Source of the DNA: Papaver somniferum
Lineage: Eukaryota > Streptophyta > Magnoliopsida > Ranunculales > Papaveraceae
DNA length: 64,000 bases
NCBI RefSeq assembly: GCF_003573695.1
Contig: NC_039359.1
Span: forward strand, 117,683,849-117,747,848
Direction of reading: 5' to 3'
Below are positions 35,097-46,973 of this stretch, in pieces. How positions within the stretch are numbered: position 1 is the stretch's first letter; each line of letters begins with the position of its first letter. The notes under the pieces were generated by a model. The model saw nothing but the letters and a program-made list of their open reading frames with translations. It did not search any database and was not told the origin of the DNA. The translations under genes were made by a program, and so were the position numbers.

Positions 35097-35272
35097 GTGG
35101 TTGCATAATACATTCTGATTGATATCAATTTTTGTATATAGTTTATTTTCATTTTTTGTACATAATTTTTTTTTCTACTTTTTCTTTTAGATTTTTTTTT
35201 ATAGTTCCTTTTTACGCAGTTTATTTGATTTTTTTTAGGTACCTTAAAAAGTGCTGCGGGTGAAAAGAAAGT

Positions 35273-35968
35273 ATGGATTCACAAAGCTTTTACAAGAGCA
35301 ACTTGGAAGATCCATTAGAGGTTTGCTTAGCTCATTTTGGGTATGATTTTGATGATGATAGTGTTACTTGTGAAGTCAATGCCTTATTAGACTCCACACC
35401 GCTGCTAGACACTAATAAATGGAAGCCCAAACTAGAACCTCTAGTTTTGCCCGAGCTTCGACTAGTTCCATCAGTCGAGGAAGCTCCGACTTTGACCCTT
35501 AAGATATCAAGTTATGATTGTTTTCATCTTGGAGATATTAATAGTGAAACTGTTGTTTCTGAGAATGGGTCAATTAGTCATGATATTATTGCGCCATTGA
35601 GCCTTTGTTCCACGGATGAATTTGAGCCAATATCTGTTTGTGTGTCTGATTTTGTTGAATTTGAACCAATATCCGTCGAAGTTATTACCGCTGATTTAGA
35701 GCCTGATTTAGGGCATGCACCTCAGCAAGAAGCTATTGAACAATTTATATCTCATTGTGTGAATGATTTACATTTCTCGACAATACATGACTTGATTACT
35801 AAAGATTATTTTATAAGGGGAGTGGATTCACATATATTTTTGGATGAATATAGTGTTTGTAGGTGCATATTTTCAGCCGACTGGACTAGTTGGGATGATC
35901 CTCAACTTTTCAGACTCTATATATATGATTGGATGTCTACTTTGGGGTACCAGCCCCACCTTGTTTGA
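35273..35968 (+). CDS. B2 ORF, 231 aa, pol-linker-like
   Basis: ATG 35273 is 177 bp after the PBS, with no other ORF in the element. The N-terminal third resembles the stretch between protease and reverse transcriptase in Ty3/gypsy polyproteins: DPLEVCLAHFGYDFDDDS at residues 12-29, then LLDTNKWKPKLEPLVLPE and PSVEEAPTLTLK at about residues 45-80. It leaves that pattern just where the RT should begin. The rest is acidic, with two near-repeats of FEPISV, and ends WDDPQLFRLYIYDW, a motif shared with the B1 ORF. I read it as a short pol-derived fragment fused to a family-specific tail. The protein is intact but has no enzymatic domain. Confidence 0.6.
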   Translation: MDSQSFYKSNLEDPLEVCLAHFGYDFDDDSVTCEVNALLDSTPLLDTNKWKPKLEPLVLPELRLVPSVEEAPTLTLKISSYDCFHLGDINSETVVSENGSISHDIIAPLSLCSTDEFEPISVCVSDFVEFEPISVEVITADLEPDLGHAPQQEAIEQFISHCVNDLHFSTIHDLITKDYFIRGVDSHIFLDEYSVCRCIFSADWTSWDDPQLFRLYIYDWMSTLGYQPHLV

Positions 35969-37235
35969 GGATATTTTACTGACAGCAAGGAAACAAATAC
36001 ATTTCACTTCTTGGGAGGTATCCCATGCTCATGCAACACGGTAATATCTTTCCTTAACTCTTTTGCTTCGAATGGTAACAGTTTCTCCTTGTTCATGCTT
36101 TTAATTTCATCGTTAGAACATTGAGGACAATGTTAGATTTAAGTTTGGGGGTATGGGAGAAACTTTTTAGTTGCAGTATGAATAAATAAACTCCAGGGCC
36201 TAGAAATTTATGCATATTAAGGATGACACTAACCAATCTAAGTGGATGGAAGCATTTTGATTGTAGGAGTTGAGGAACCAATCTGATTAGATGGCAACAT
36301 GTAGAAGAGTCTATTCATAAAAGCACATAGCTCAGGTGTTATAAATAACATGATAGTTTCACCGTATCTCGTTGAGTCCTTTTCACTTCTATTTTTATTT
36401 TATTTTGTTTTTTTAAACTATGTTTCTCTAAGTGATCAGGTGGGGCTCACGATTCAAGTTGTTACCAATACTAGGGTGAATTAGAGTGATTGAGATACAA
36501 AAAAAAAATAAAATAATAAAATAATAAATAATAATAATGGTAGTTACCAAAAAAAAAATTGAGACCAGACCATTTGACCAAAAGGAATAAATTCAATAAA
36601 GTCGACCACTGGTACCCTTGTATACGCCAGTTGTGTTGACCTAGAGTTAGGTTATCGACCACTGTTTCCCTTGTATATGCCAGTGTGTTGATATTAGTCA
36701 GACTAATATCTCAATCCATTAGGATAGGTTCATTTTGGTGGAGGCCTTCAGACAGATATGAGAAACGCCGTTCACTTAGTAAACATCAAAACCATCTATG
36801 TTTTTCTATATCCATCTCTTAATCTTTCCATGTGATTAGTTTGACTCCGAATATGATGTCCATAGTGCAACTATCTGAGTAGAGCTCTGTCACTTATATA
36901 TGAATTTTAGTATGCTTGAGTGCAAACTCGTGTACATCAATTGGAATTTCGCATCAGGGTACTTCCTCTTGTAGTCAATAAGTATGCCAACCAAGGAGAT
37001 TCTTTAGTGCCTTCCAAGGTTCTGCGTAGATAGCTAGGGTCTGGAGAATTGGTTTTGTGGGCATACCTCTGGTAAACCCTCCCGAGACTATAACTCGGCC
37101 ACTAGGGACACCTAGGGGTTTAAAGGCTTATTGCATACGCTAAATGCAATCGACGATGCCTGCGAAAGTGAGTTAGGATTTTATTTTGTAGTTTTGATTT
37201 GCTCGGGACTAGCAAATAATAAGTTTGGGGATATT
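35969..37235 (+). other. 3' non-coding interior of B2 with PPT
   Basis: Homologous to 12995-14257 of B1. It carries AAGTTTGGGGGTAT at 36141-36154 and the PPT AAGTTTGGGGATATT at 37221-37235 before the LTR. A/T-rich simple repeats are at 36500-36540. Confidence 0.75.
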
Positions 37236-39246
37236 TGATAGACGCATTTATGTGTCTATATTAGTCTCAATTCTCTGTAATATTAGTACTCGATTTTGTT
37301 TATTTTGATATTTTATGTCTTGTAGGTGTTTTTGGAGAAATTAGTATTTGCGACGAGAATAATGAAATGGGGTTGGCCTGGTATTTCCATGTATCAGCAA
37401 CCACAATGACAAAATGCAACTGGCCTGATATTTTCATATATCAGCAGCATTCGCGGCCAAGGAACGATGCTAACATAAACAGAGAATTATCCTCGTTTAT
37501 TTGGTCGAGCACTCTGACAAGTTACTTCTGGAGAAGCACCTTATCATTTCACAGAGTGGTCAAAGGGGGCGACGTGTCAAGGTCTACACCACATCTCATT
37601 TTCTTATCAAACCAGAAGAATATTTCTAAGTAGCTGCTGTCGAACCAAGGCAAGGGTACTAAAGAGAAAGGGGGGATGGACCGGATTCATCCTTGGACAG
37701 AGTTTTATGGAGTTTTCAAGCCGGTAAACTAACTGAAATATAAGCGGATGCTGCTGCCAGTTGGGTTGTTGAACGGTGAAGTGAATCATGATTTCAGGTG
37801 GAAATTCAGAGGAGAAACTGATGCTGCGAAGAGTATAGATGCATGTTGTTGGCTGTGGACAGAGTCTGGTGTTTATATGGCCTGAAAATGGGTTGTATGC
37901 AGATCGTGTTTGCATGAATGGAGTCGAGATGGTGGTACAACAGAAAAAGTGGAGTTTATATAGTCGCTCGAATGGGTTACATGTCTAGGTCTAGGAGTTG
38001 GCTGAGTTTGATTGTCAGTAGTTGTTGGTTTGAACAGAGATGGCAGGAGGGCAACAGACGTACGAGAACTATGGTTTTATATACAGGGAAAGATGCTCGT
38101 CTGTTGAATATGACTGAACTTGGTGGAGCTGTTGCAGTCGTCGAAGAAAGGAGCTGACAGTAGTCTTCTACTCAAAGCTGATGTGATGTCGATGAAACTA
38201 AGAAGCTAGAACTGTGGTATCGATTGGAAGAGATGGATTCTGTATTGGAATGAGGGCTATGTGTTGTAGCCTAGCGAGAAGAACAAGTAATAATCGATAG
38301 GGAGTATGAACTGCGACAAATTCCTTGAGTTGCTGCTGACTTCGGAAGAGAGCCCAGTTTGAAAACTGGTGTTAATGGACTGGGCCTTGGAAGATATAGA
38401 TATGAGTCATCGGATGGGTCTTATATTGGAATGCTTGGCAGCACTATATAAACACACAACAGAGAACAAGAGGGAATGGGAGGCGAGAGCCGTAGACAGA
38501 GAAGAAGGAAGGAAGGGAGGCTGCTGCTGTTGCGGCTTCACAGCCGTTTACGGTTTGAAGTTTTGTTTCAATTCCGTTTTTCGATTAACTATTGATTTTA
38601 TTTGATATTTGTTTATGGCTTTTGAGAAAGCCATGGCTAACTAGATCCATATTAGGGTTTAGGTAGAAACCAATTCAATTGTGTACTCTCTACGATGATA
38701 TTTTTAATAATGATTTGATTGATTAGTATTTTCACTTCATATAGCTTGGTGTATAATTGTTCATGTGATTATTTTGATTATTTTTGATTTTCAATTGATA
38801 TGGCGTGCTTGGGTTAAATTCTTTGACGTGATATGCTTTAGGATTGATAAATAAAGCTTTCTAGAATCACTACCGATGAAGCGAAGGAATTTACATCGGA
38901 GAAACAATATTTTGGAATTTAACATACTATCTTCTGAGACATGAAATCAATTTCAATATTTGTCTTGAGTAATATATAAAAATTAGTAGAGTTCACACGA
39001 TTTAATTGGTGGAAAACGAAAACCCTGATAACCCGTTTTCATTTTTTTTATTGTTAAAATTATTATTATTTCATTTTGTTCCGACCTTTTGAAAATCGTT
39101 AAAACATTACTTATTTGATTATTTAGTTTTGGTATTAGTTAGCAGAGTATTTCACACTCCTCGTGGGAACGACCTGTACTTGTCGTTGTCTACTAGTTAG
39201 ACGCTGTGCACTTGCAGTATTTTATTGTAGGTTTCCCAACCTACCA
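37236..39246 (+). repeat. 3' LTR of B2
   Basis: 2011 bp, colinear with the 5' LTR. The tip reads TAGACGCAT / ATGTGTCTA (37239-37247, 37250-37258), with one stem change. TATATAAA is at 38445-38452. Confidence 0.9.
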
Positions 39247-40082
39247 AGTTTTTGTCGTGGAGAATTTCGTGACTTGAGGAGAATAAATTTGAACAGTCTT
39301 GCTTCTGATGATCTTATAATTCTGGGAAATTTGATGACCACCGTGATGATCTTTTCTTTCAATGTAGTCGGGAGAGTCGCTGGATTCTGTCGGAGTTGAC
39401 TAGAACAAGCTAAACTTCAATCTTCATTTCTTAGAGGAGGCCCTTATGGAAGAGATGCTGGTAGCTGAGGACATGTGGAGGAAAGGATATGGAGGACTTA
39501 TGGAAGAAGACAGAGTTTTATTCCCGAGAGGTAGAGGCCACTGGTGCCAGATGATTTCCTTAAATGTTGGTAATTTTCTTCTTCGGTTTTTGCTTGTACT
39601 CATCTAGTGAAGGAAAGGATCCTTCATGATCTCGAACTTTATGCAAACTTTCGTTTGCTTCGTTGGGTATGCGAGTAGGTGAAAACCCTAAGTTAAATTC
39701 GTAATAGGAGGTCCTCCCTTGCACGACCTTCACTACGGGGCTTTAGAAAATTCTTTTAACGTCTGATTTCAGTGGTTGACCCCAAATATCGAACACAAAA
39801 GACTCAACTTTCACCAAGTAGTAAGAAATCCAGACATAAATGAACTTTTTTTTTTGACAAGGGTGCATTGTATAATTTTCTACCTATTTTTCCCAGATCG
39901 GCGAGTTATGCGGCTAAAATGCGATCCACTTCTGGGCAGAGTGGAAACTATAGACTCCTCTTCGAACCCCTAGTTTGTCTCATGTATGCGTCTATTCTTG
40001 AGGGATGATTTGAGTGCTCCTTATACTTGATATGAGTCCTGGTACGAGTATAAAATCTAAAACATCTTTTAGCGATGAAAGT
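39247..40082 (+). other. D interior between B2 and the Copia solo LTR, with antisense exon remnants
   Basis: Two plus-strand coding-like pieces are visible. One is a frame with INLNSLASDDLIILGN (39260-39399). The other is an acidic piece with EEALMEEMLVAEDMWRKGYG that ends at a GTAATTTTC donor (about 39570), preceded by a CATTTCTTAG acceptor-like site (39423-39432). They probably continue the antisense gene of D, whose frame was cut at 33061, but the join across B2 is not exact. A TTTTTTTTT tract is at 39847. The last 5 bp (AAAGT) look like the TSD of the solo LTR. Confidence 0.4.
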
Positions 40083-42342
40083 TGTTAGAGCATTGCTCGG
40101 TCGAACTCGCATGCGTTGTTATATCAAACATGTTTGTCAATATTAGTGATCAAAACTATATGTCTTGATTTCTAGTATACTTATGACTAAGTCTCGGTCT
40201 AGGATAGTTAGGAATAGTTAAGCTCCAGACTCCATGGAGATTATCTTGCAAAGACGAATAACTACTCAAGGAACCGGTGGAACTTCATCCGACTAAAAGG
40301 TATGTGGATACTTGAACTCATCTTGTCACTCAAAAGTCTATCTACTCTATCTCCTACTCTTGAGACAACAGTCGTATAAGTATGATAGTTTTCATACATA
40401 CACACTTGCTATTTCGAGCCGAGTTTACTAGCCTATCTTTTTCTCGAAATACATGTTGGAAAGCTTTTGCTTTAACCATCTTCATCTTTACCCATGACGA
40501 AAGTCATGATGACGTTTCAATCTTGAAAATAGCTTTGATGACGATAGTCGATTCTTTATGTCTAACGACTGTTATAACATTATAGAAGGATGTTTCAATG
40601 ATTGAAATGTAGAGTTGAGAATATGTAGCCACCTATGGATGTAAGCATTTAGCGTGTTCGCACATTTGTGTATAAATCCATGTGCCGGAAACCAAGTGCC
40701 TGCATATGTGTGCATACGATATTGGTTAAGGAGACAGGTTGGGTATGCGTACCCGTACGCAAACTGGCGGAAGTTCACGTCCATGAAATTCTGCTGGATT
40801 TGAATTTTACGAACTCAAAAACCAGTCACCTTAGGTACGTGTACCCGTACACGTACTGGTGGAACTTTTTCACCCGAAAAAGTCTGTTGAGTTTGGAAAC
40901 TAAAACCAACTCAAAATCCGGTAGCTATGGTACGCATACCCATACGCGTACCCAAGCTGGTTATTTCTCAAATCGGTAGTTCATGGACTTAAAACAATAA
41001 ATTATAAGGAATGCAATCTTTGCAAACCGTGGGTATATTTTTCATGAATTGATTCAAATGAATCAAACCGATTTTGTTTCAATTGTGTCTATGTATAAAG
41101 ACCTAAGCAATTGAACAACTCTTGAACTAGTTCTTATGAGTCACTTGAACTAGTTATGAGAAAGATGAATACGGTTAATATGAAAGCACTCATATGGCTA
41201 ACCATTGGTCAACCATTTGTGAATCAAAATGTACACGTTTAGGTACGGTTACTCAAACCTAAATGAATACACTTCATTTGTGTGTGACAAGCTAAGTTTC
41301 GATCTAACTGTTGAAACATATTAGCTTGGATAAATCAGGTTTTTCATCCAACGGTGAATATTGAATGCTTTGCTACCAAGGTAACTTGGATTGCAAACCC
41401 TGATTTGAAAACTATATAAGGAGACGTCTATCAACTGTGCAAAACTAATCCCCACACCTCATGTGTGATACTATTTGGTTTGCTAGAGTCGATTCTCCTT
41501 TAATCGTAGGTTTCTTCTCGAGACACTGTCGATTAACGACTGAAAGACTTCATTGGGATTGTGAATCCAGATGAAACTACTTCTCTAGTAGTTGAGCGAT
41601 CTGATCTTGCCATTTTATATCGTATGAGTTCAATTGGAATAATTGACTTGAGATTATATCTCCGATAAGGCAAGATAAAAAGAAATCACAAACATCTTCG
41701 TCTCATCGTTTGTGATTCCGCAATATCTAGTTTCGCTACCATACGATTTAGATTATTGTGAGGTGATTGATAATACTATGTTGTTCTTCGGGAATATAAG
41801 TCCGGTTTATCAATTGGTTCTTGTTCACCTTGATTTTTATCAAAAGACAGAACAAAACTTTTAGGTTTATCTATGAGAGACAAATTTATCTATCTTTGTA
41901 GACTTTTCTGTGTGATACAGATTTATTTATTAAAGTCTCCGACTTTGGGTCGTAGCAGATCTTAGTTGTGGGTGAGATCAGCTAAGGGAATCAAGTGCGC
42001 AGTATCCTGCTGGGATCAGAGACGTAAGGAGCGCAACTGTACCTTGAATCAGTGTGAGGTTGATTAGGGTTCAACTACAGTCCAGACCGAAGTTAGTTTG
42101 TAGTAGGCTAGTGTCTGTAGCGGCTTAATACAGTGTGGTGTTCAATCTGGACTAGGTCCCGGGGTTTTTCTTCATTTGCGGTTTCCTCGTTAACAAAACT
42201 TCTGGTGTCTGTGTTATTTCTATTCCACATTATATTTTGTTATATAATTGAAATATCACAGGTTGTGCGTTGTATCGATCATTAGTGAAATCCAACCTTT
42301 GGTTGTTGATTGGAAATTGATTGATCCTTGGACATTGGTCTT

Positions 42343-44696
42343 TGAAAAAGTGGGGGTACAACAACCACACCCAATATTTCGCTTAGCAATCTGTATGGAC
42401 AAAATCCAATATACTTTCTAGAGAATCAACTAGACAGTTAGACTCAATCTAGATAAAAAGTATATCAAAGAGTTTATATCTCAATCTCTCGATTTGATAT
42501 ATACTCAAGCAAATAGAAATCTGCGAGTCTTTATCAAATACTAGAGAGATAACTTGGATGGTACCAAAGACCAACATCCAAGTGTCAATCAATTTAAATC
42601 AACAACCAAAAGGTCGGATATTCTAATTGATTGAACAATGCACAACCTGTGATATTTCAATTATATAACAAAATATAATGCGGAAAAGAAATAACACAGA
42701 CACCAGAAATTTGTTAACGAGGAAACCGCAAATGCAGAAAAACCCCGGGACCTAGTCCAGATTGAACACACACTGTATTAACCCGCTACAGACACTAGCC
42801 TACTCCAAATTAACTTCGGTCTGGACTGTAGTTGAACCCCAATCAATCTCACACATATCCAAGGTACAATTATGCTCCTACATCTCTGATCCCAGCAGGA
42901 TACTACGTACTTGATTACCTTAGCTGATCTCACCCACAACTAAGAGTTGCTACGACCCAAAGTCGGAGACTTTAATAAACAAATCTGTATCACACAGAAA
43001 AGTCTACGGTAATAGATAAATCTGTCTCCCACGAATATACCTACGAGTTTTGTTCCGTCTTTTGATAAATCAAGGTGAACAGGAACCAATTGATAAACCG
43101 TACTTATATTCCCGAAAAACAACCTAGTATCATCAATCACCTCACAATAATCCTAATCGCCGCAGCGAAAAAAGATATTGTGGAATCACAAACGATGAGA
43201 CGAAGTGTTTGTGATTTCTTTTATATCTTGCCTTTCAGAGATATCAATCTCAAGCCAATTATTACAATTGTACTCGTATGATAGAAACATCAAGATCAGA
43301 TCACACAACTACGAGAAAGTAGTATCGGTATGGCTTCACAATCCCAATGAAGTCTTTAAGTCGTTAACCTGGTTTAGAAGAAGAAACCAAATGTTAAAGG
43401 AGAATAGACTCTAGCTTAGCACAACTAGTATCACACAGAAGGTGTGGGGATTAGGTTTCCCAGTTGCTAGAGTTCTCCCTTATATAGTCTTTCAAATTAG
43501 GGTTTGCAATCAATGTTAGCTTGGTAACAAAGCATTCAATATTCATCGTTAGATGAAAACCTGATTTAGATTCAAGCTAATATCTTTCAACCGTTAGATC
43601 AAAAACTAGCTTGTTACACACAAATGAAATGTACGTTTCTACGCTTGTGTAACCGTACCCAAACTTGTACATTTGTTGGTTCAACAATAGTCAACCAAAT
43701 GGTTAGTCATATGATCACTTTCATATCAACCATATACTTCTTCACCATAACTAGTTCAAGTGACTCAAATGAACTAGTCAGAGAGTTATTCAATTGCAAG
43801 GAAATCTTATGTAATTACACAAGACACCATCGAAGCAAAAACGATTTGATTCACTCGAATCGGTTCATGAACTATATGGCCACGGTTTGCATTTGCATTC
43901 CTTAATTTTTATAAGAATAAGTTCACAAACATCGTTTTTAGATATAACCTACTCAAGTTCGCGGACTTAAGTTCCCGGACGGAGTTCAAAAACTCCAGCA
44001 GAAATTCTCGTGACAAGAACTTCTGCCAGTTCGCGAACTTGGCTCACGCCACCATGTCGGTTCTCTTGATCTACAAAGTTCGCAAACTTTGGTTCAAGGA
44101 ATAAGGACTTATACATATATGTGTTTCCACAACAATGCTTATATCTTCCAATGGTTATATAATCTAAACTCTCATTTCAATCATTGGAACATTCTTAGAG
44201 GACGTTGATATTCTATAGTTGTTATTCACAAACTATTTTTCGTCAAAGTAAGCAATTTCCAAAGTGGTTGAAACTTGTCATGACTTTCGTCACTAGGTAA
44301 AGATGAACTTGGTTAAAGCGAAAGATTATCAACACATATTTCGAGAAATAAATAGGCGAGATAAACTCAGCTCGAAATAACAAATGTGTATAATCTAAGT
44401 CTATATAGAAAAACGACTTTTGTCTCAAGATAGGAGATAAATAGACTTTTGAGTGATAGATAAGTTCAAGTCTCCACATACCTTTTAGTCGATGAATATC
44501 CACCGGTTCCTTCAGTAGTCCTTCGTCTTGTATGATGATTGCCATGGAGTTCTTGATCTCAACTACACTTTCTATTCTAGTTCGAGACCTTAGCTATAGT
44601 AGACTAGAAATCAAGACTTATAGTTTTGATCACTAACATTGAAAAACATGCTTGAGATGGAAACACATGCGAGTTCGACCGAGCAATGATCTAACA
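42343..44696 (-). repeat. 3' LTR of copy 2
   Basis: 2354 bp; in the minus-strand sense it begins TGTTAGATCATTGCTCGG at 44696 and ends CCCCCACTTTTTCA at 42343. A minus-strand TATATAAG box is at 43479-43486. It contains self-complementary TTCGCGAA-type modules near 43958-44090. Plus-strand frames at 43205-43414 and 43624-43905 recur in the other LTR and are incidental. Confidence 0.9.
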
Positions 44697-44712
44697 ATCT
44701 CCCCCTTTGTCA
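44697..44712 (-). promoter_or_regulatory. polypurine tract of copy 2
   Basis: On the minus strand GACAAAGGGGGAGAT lies directly before TGTTAGATC of the 3' LTR. It is a typical purine tract of plant Copia elements. Confidence 0.85.
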
Positions 44713-46321
44713 ATTTTAGTGACAAAACTAATCAATACATATGGAATACAAAAAATAAATAAATTTACTTTTGTAGCTCCTGTTCCATACGCCTAATCTT
44801 CAACATTACTTTAAATCTTTGTCACTTCCAAGTACTCCAATGATCCCAAAGGTTGTAAGTTCAGCATCATCGTTGTTGAAAATCCATAGCTATAACAACG
44901 AGATAACAAGAGTTCTCAATCATTGTTATACAGTGTCATAATATCATTACACATCGTCAAAGTTCAATTGTATCACAACTTCAACAACAATACTATGGTG
45001 GTATGTATCACTCCTCCTTAGTCAATACTCCATCTCACATGGAAACCACTCCCACTTACATAATGATCCGAAAACCATATGTATTTGTACTGTGAACTAC
45101 ATATTAATTCTCCCCCTTTTTGTCAATAAAATTGGCAAAGGTACAAGAACGGGATCCTAATGAAATTTCCGAAAGAGACATTTTTTGACCAAAAGAAAGC
45201 AAAAATATATCATCTTATTTAGATGCAATCATAAAGCCGAAGCTAAATGCATTCATCAAGTAGTTTATAAAGATACAAGATAACCCCTATAATATTCCAC
45301 AGCCGCACTCCCCACAAAGATTTGGGAATTAAGCACAAGTTCAATTAAGAACTCTCCCCCATAAAATGTCATTCCAGAAAGAACAACACGAGCGACCTTA
45401 ATTTCGAAAGAAAAGAAGGATTTCTTTGGACATAACAAATCACATACAAGTATGAATTTGAATCCAAAAATATTCAATTAAACTAACCACAAGAGAACCC
45501 ATGATTAATTTAATCGACAAATGCTCAATATAAGTGAACTTATGGAGACTTAAAAACATACAATTAGATTAATCACAAGAGAATCCATAATTAATCTAAT
45601 CAAACTACACAACCAAACTAATCATAAAAGTAATCAATTTAATTGGTCATGCTCGACATAAAAAAACTTACGGAGCAACAACTAAATAACCAAACAAGAT
45701 GATTAATTTAGTTGAATATACTCGACATAAAGTACCTCACGGAACAACAACATAGCTAATCATAAAATAATCAACTTGGTCGTTCAATGCTCAACATAAG
45801 ACACTTTACGGAGCCTCACAGTAATACATAAAATATGGATCAGGGAAGATCAATACTACGGAATACACAAGGATTCATTCTATTTTCCATCACTATCCGC
45901 ATAACGACATTCAATAGACATAATCCTTGCAAACAAAAGATTTTAACCTATCTTCCATCAATAATTGACATAATAGGCTTAACTTTTGTATTTGTCAAAA
46001 GTCTATTCATTCTTTTATCAATACATGCATATCGACATACGGAAGACTTTACTTTTGACAAGGTATGGGATAATCATAGTTCACGGACGTAAACACACAA
46101 ATTCCATAAAAATATTGCAATATATAAAACCATAAAGATTAATACTACAAAAATCATCTTCCAAACAAATTTAGAATTTAAATCAATAAATCTAAAAACA
46201 TGAAGATGAAAACGTTGGACATAGCTATGTGTAATCACAATAATGGATATTCCAAACTCTAGTTATTCTTCTAACAGAAACAAGAAAATAGAAGATTTAC
46301 TAGGAAAAATAAAGGAGAAAA
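44713..46321 (-). other. non-coding 3' body of copy 2
   Basis: 1.6 kb of A/T-rich DNA homologous in part to 17567-18436 of copy 1. It contains repeated ACTAATCATAAAAGTAATCAA-like blocks at 45480-45790. No ORF with a partner in copy 1. Confidence 0.6.
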
Positions 46322-46849
46322 TCAAAGTTCGTTGAGAACCTCATATCTTTCAATGAATCCATCAAAGAAGGTATCACTGATTTCCTTTATTCTCTTGACT
46401 GTAGACACACCATGTTCATGAGTTAGAACACTAACTTTGCGATCAACAACCCGAGCAAGCTGTCTAGCCTTGGCGCAGTCCATGATAAGCTTCTTTTGAT
46501 TCCGTATCAGAGTATTCTGATTAGCAAGGATTCTGGCCTGACCATCCAAGAGTTGGTTTATTTGCAGTTGAAGATTTGCAAACTCGACCTTTGAATCGTT
46601 CTGAACACGAATCAAATCCTTGACAAAAGCATCAATCCAGGAGTTGTGATCCTTTCTTTCAAGCATCTTCTTTAGAACCAGCTCTTGAATTGACTCACGT
46701 CCTTGAGCGTCTTCCTCCATATCAAGATGCACAATCTCTTGAGATTTTGCAGAGTTCTCCGTATAATTTTTGTTAGGGATGGAGAGACACAATATAGAGT
46801 AATATAGTGTATGTAAACAGGAGAAGGAAACTCTTATTTTTGGAAACAC
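46322..46849 (-). CDS. second ORF of copy 2, helical protein of unknown role
   Basis: Homologous to 17102-17566 of copy 1. The copy 1 start codon is ACG here, so the likely start is the MEED methionine near 46722. The body has QLQINQLLDGQARILANQ as a heptad region and RVVDRKVSVLTHEHGVSTV near the C-terminus. It ends TAG/TGA at 46322. The frame is open where copy 1 has a stop. The role is unknown; it could be a second structural or accessory protein. Confidence 0.55.
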   Translation of the reverse strand: MFPKIRVSFSCLHTLYYSILCLSIPNKNYTENSAKSQEIVHLDMEEDAQGRESIQELVLKKMLERKDHNSWIDAFVKDLIRVQNDSKVEFANLQLQINQLLDGQARILANQNTLIRNQKKLIMDCAKARQLARVVDRKVSVLTHEHGVSTVKRIKEISDTFFDGFIERYEVLNEL

Positions 46850-46973
46850 TAAGAACTCTTAAGAGGAGGACGCGCACGTTTATGGACCGTCAGCACACAA
46901 AAAACAAAAAAAACTCAAACTTAAATAATATACAACATACTTGAGTGTTTCTCAATAAATTTCCTTGCACCTC

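Larger units (their letters stand above)
33062..39246 (+). mobile_element. B2: Athila-like Ty3/gypsy element inside D
   Basis: Two LTRs of equal length (33062-35072 and 37236-39246, 2011 bp each) differ at only a few sites per few hundred bases, so this is a recent insertion. PBS TGGCGCCGCTGCCGGGGA (35079-35096) is a near-perfect tRNA-Asp site as used by Athila. The interior holds one 231-codon ORF and a 1.2-kb non-coding block shared with B1. No TSD is found: the left flank is GACAC, while the right flank repeats the first bases of the leader (AGTTTTTG) before leaving the element. Confidence 0.85.

Noticed and set aside
38369..38605. 78-codon frame ending in a Cys-rich stretch in the B2 3' LTR
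   Set aside because: The 5' LTR counterpart has a stop at the same region; LTR U3/R sequence across the TATA box.
43205..43905. Frames of 69 and 93 codons in the copy 2 LTR
   Set aside because: Present in both LTRs as shadows of the repeat; no domain and no partner in copies 1 and 3.
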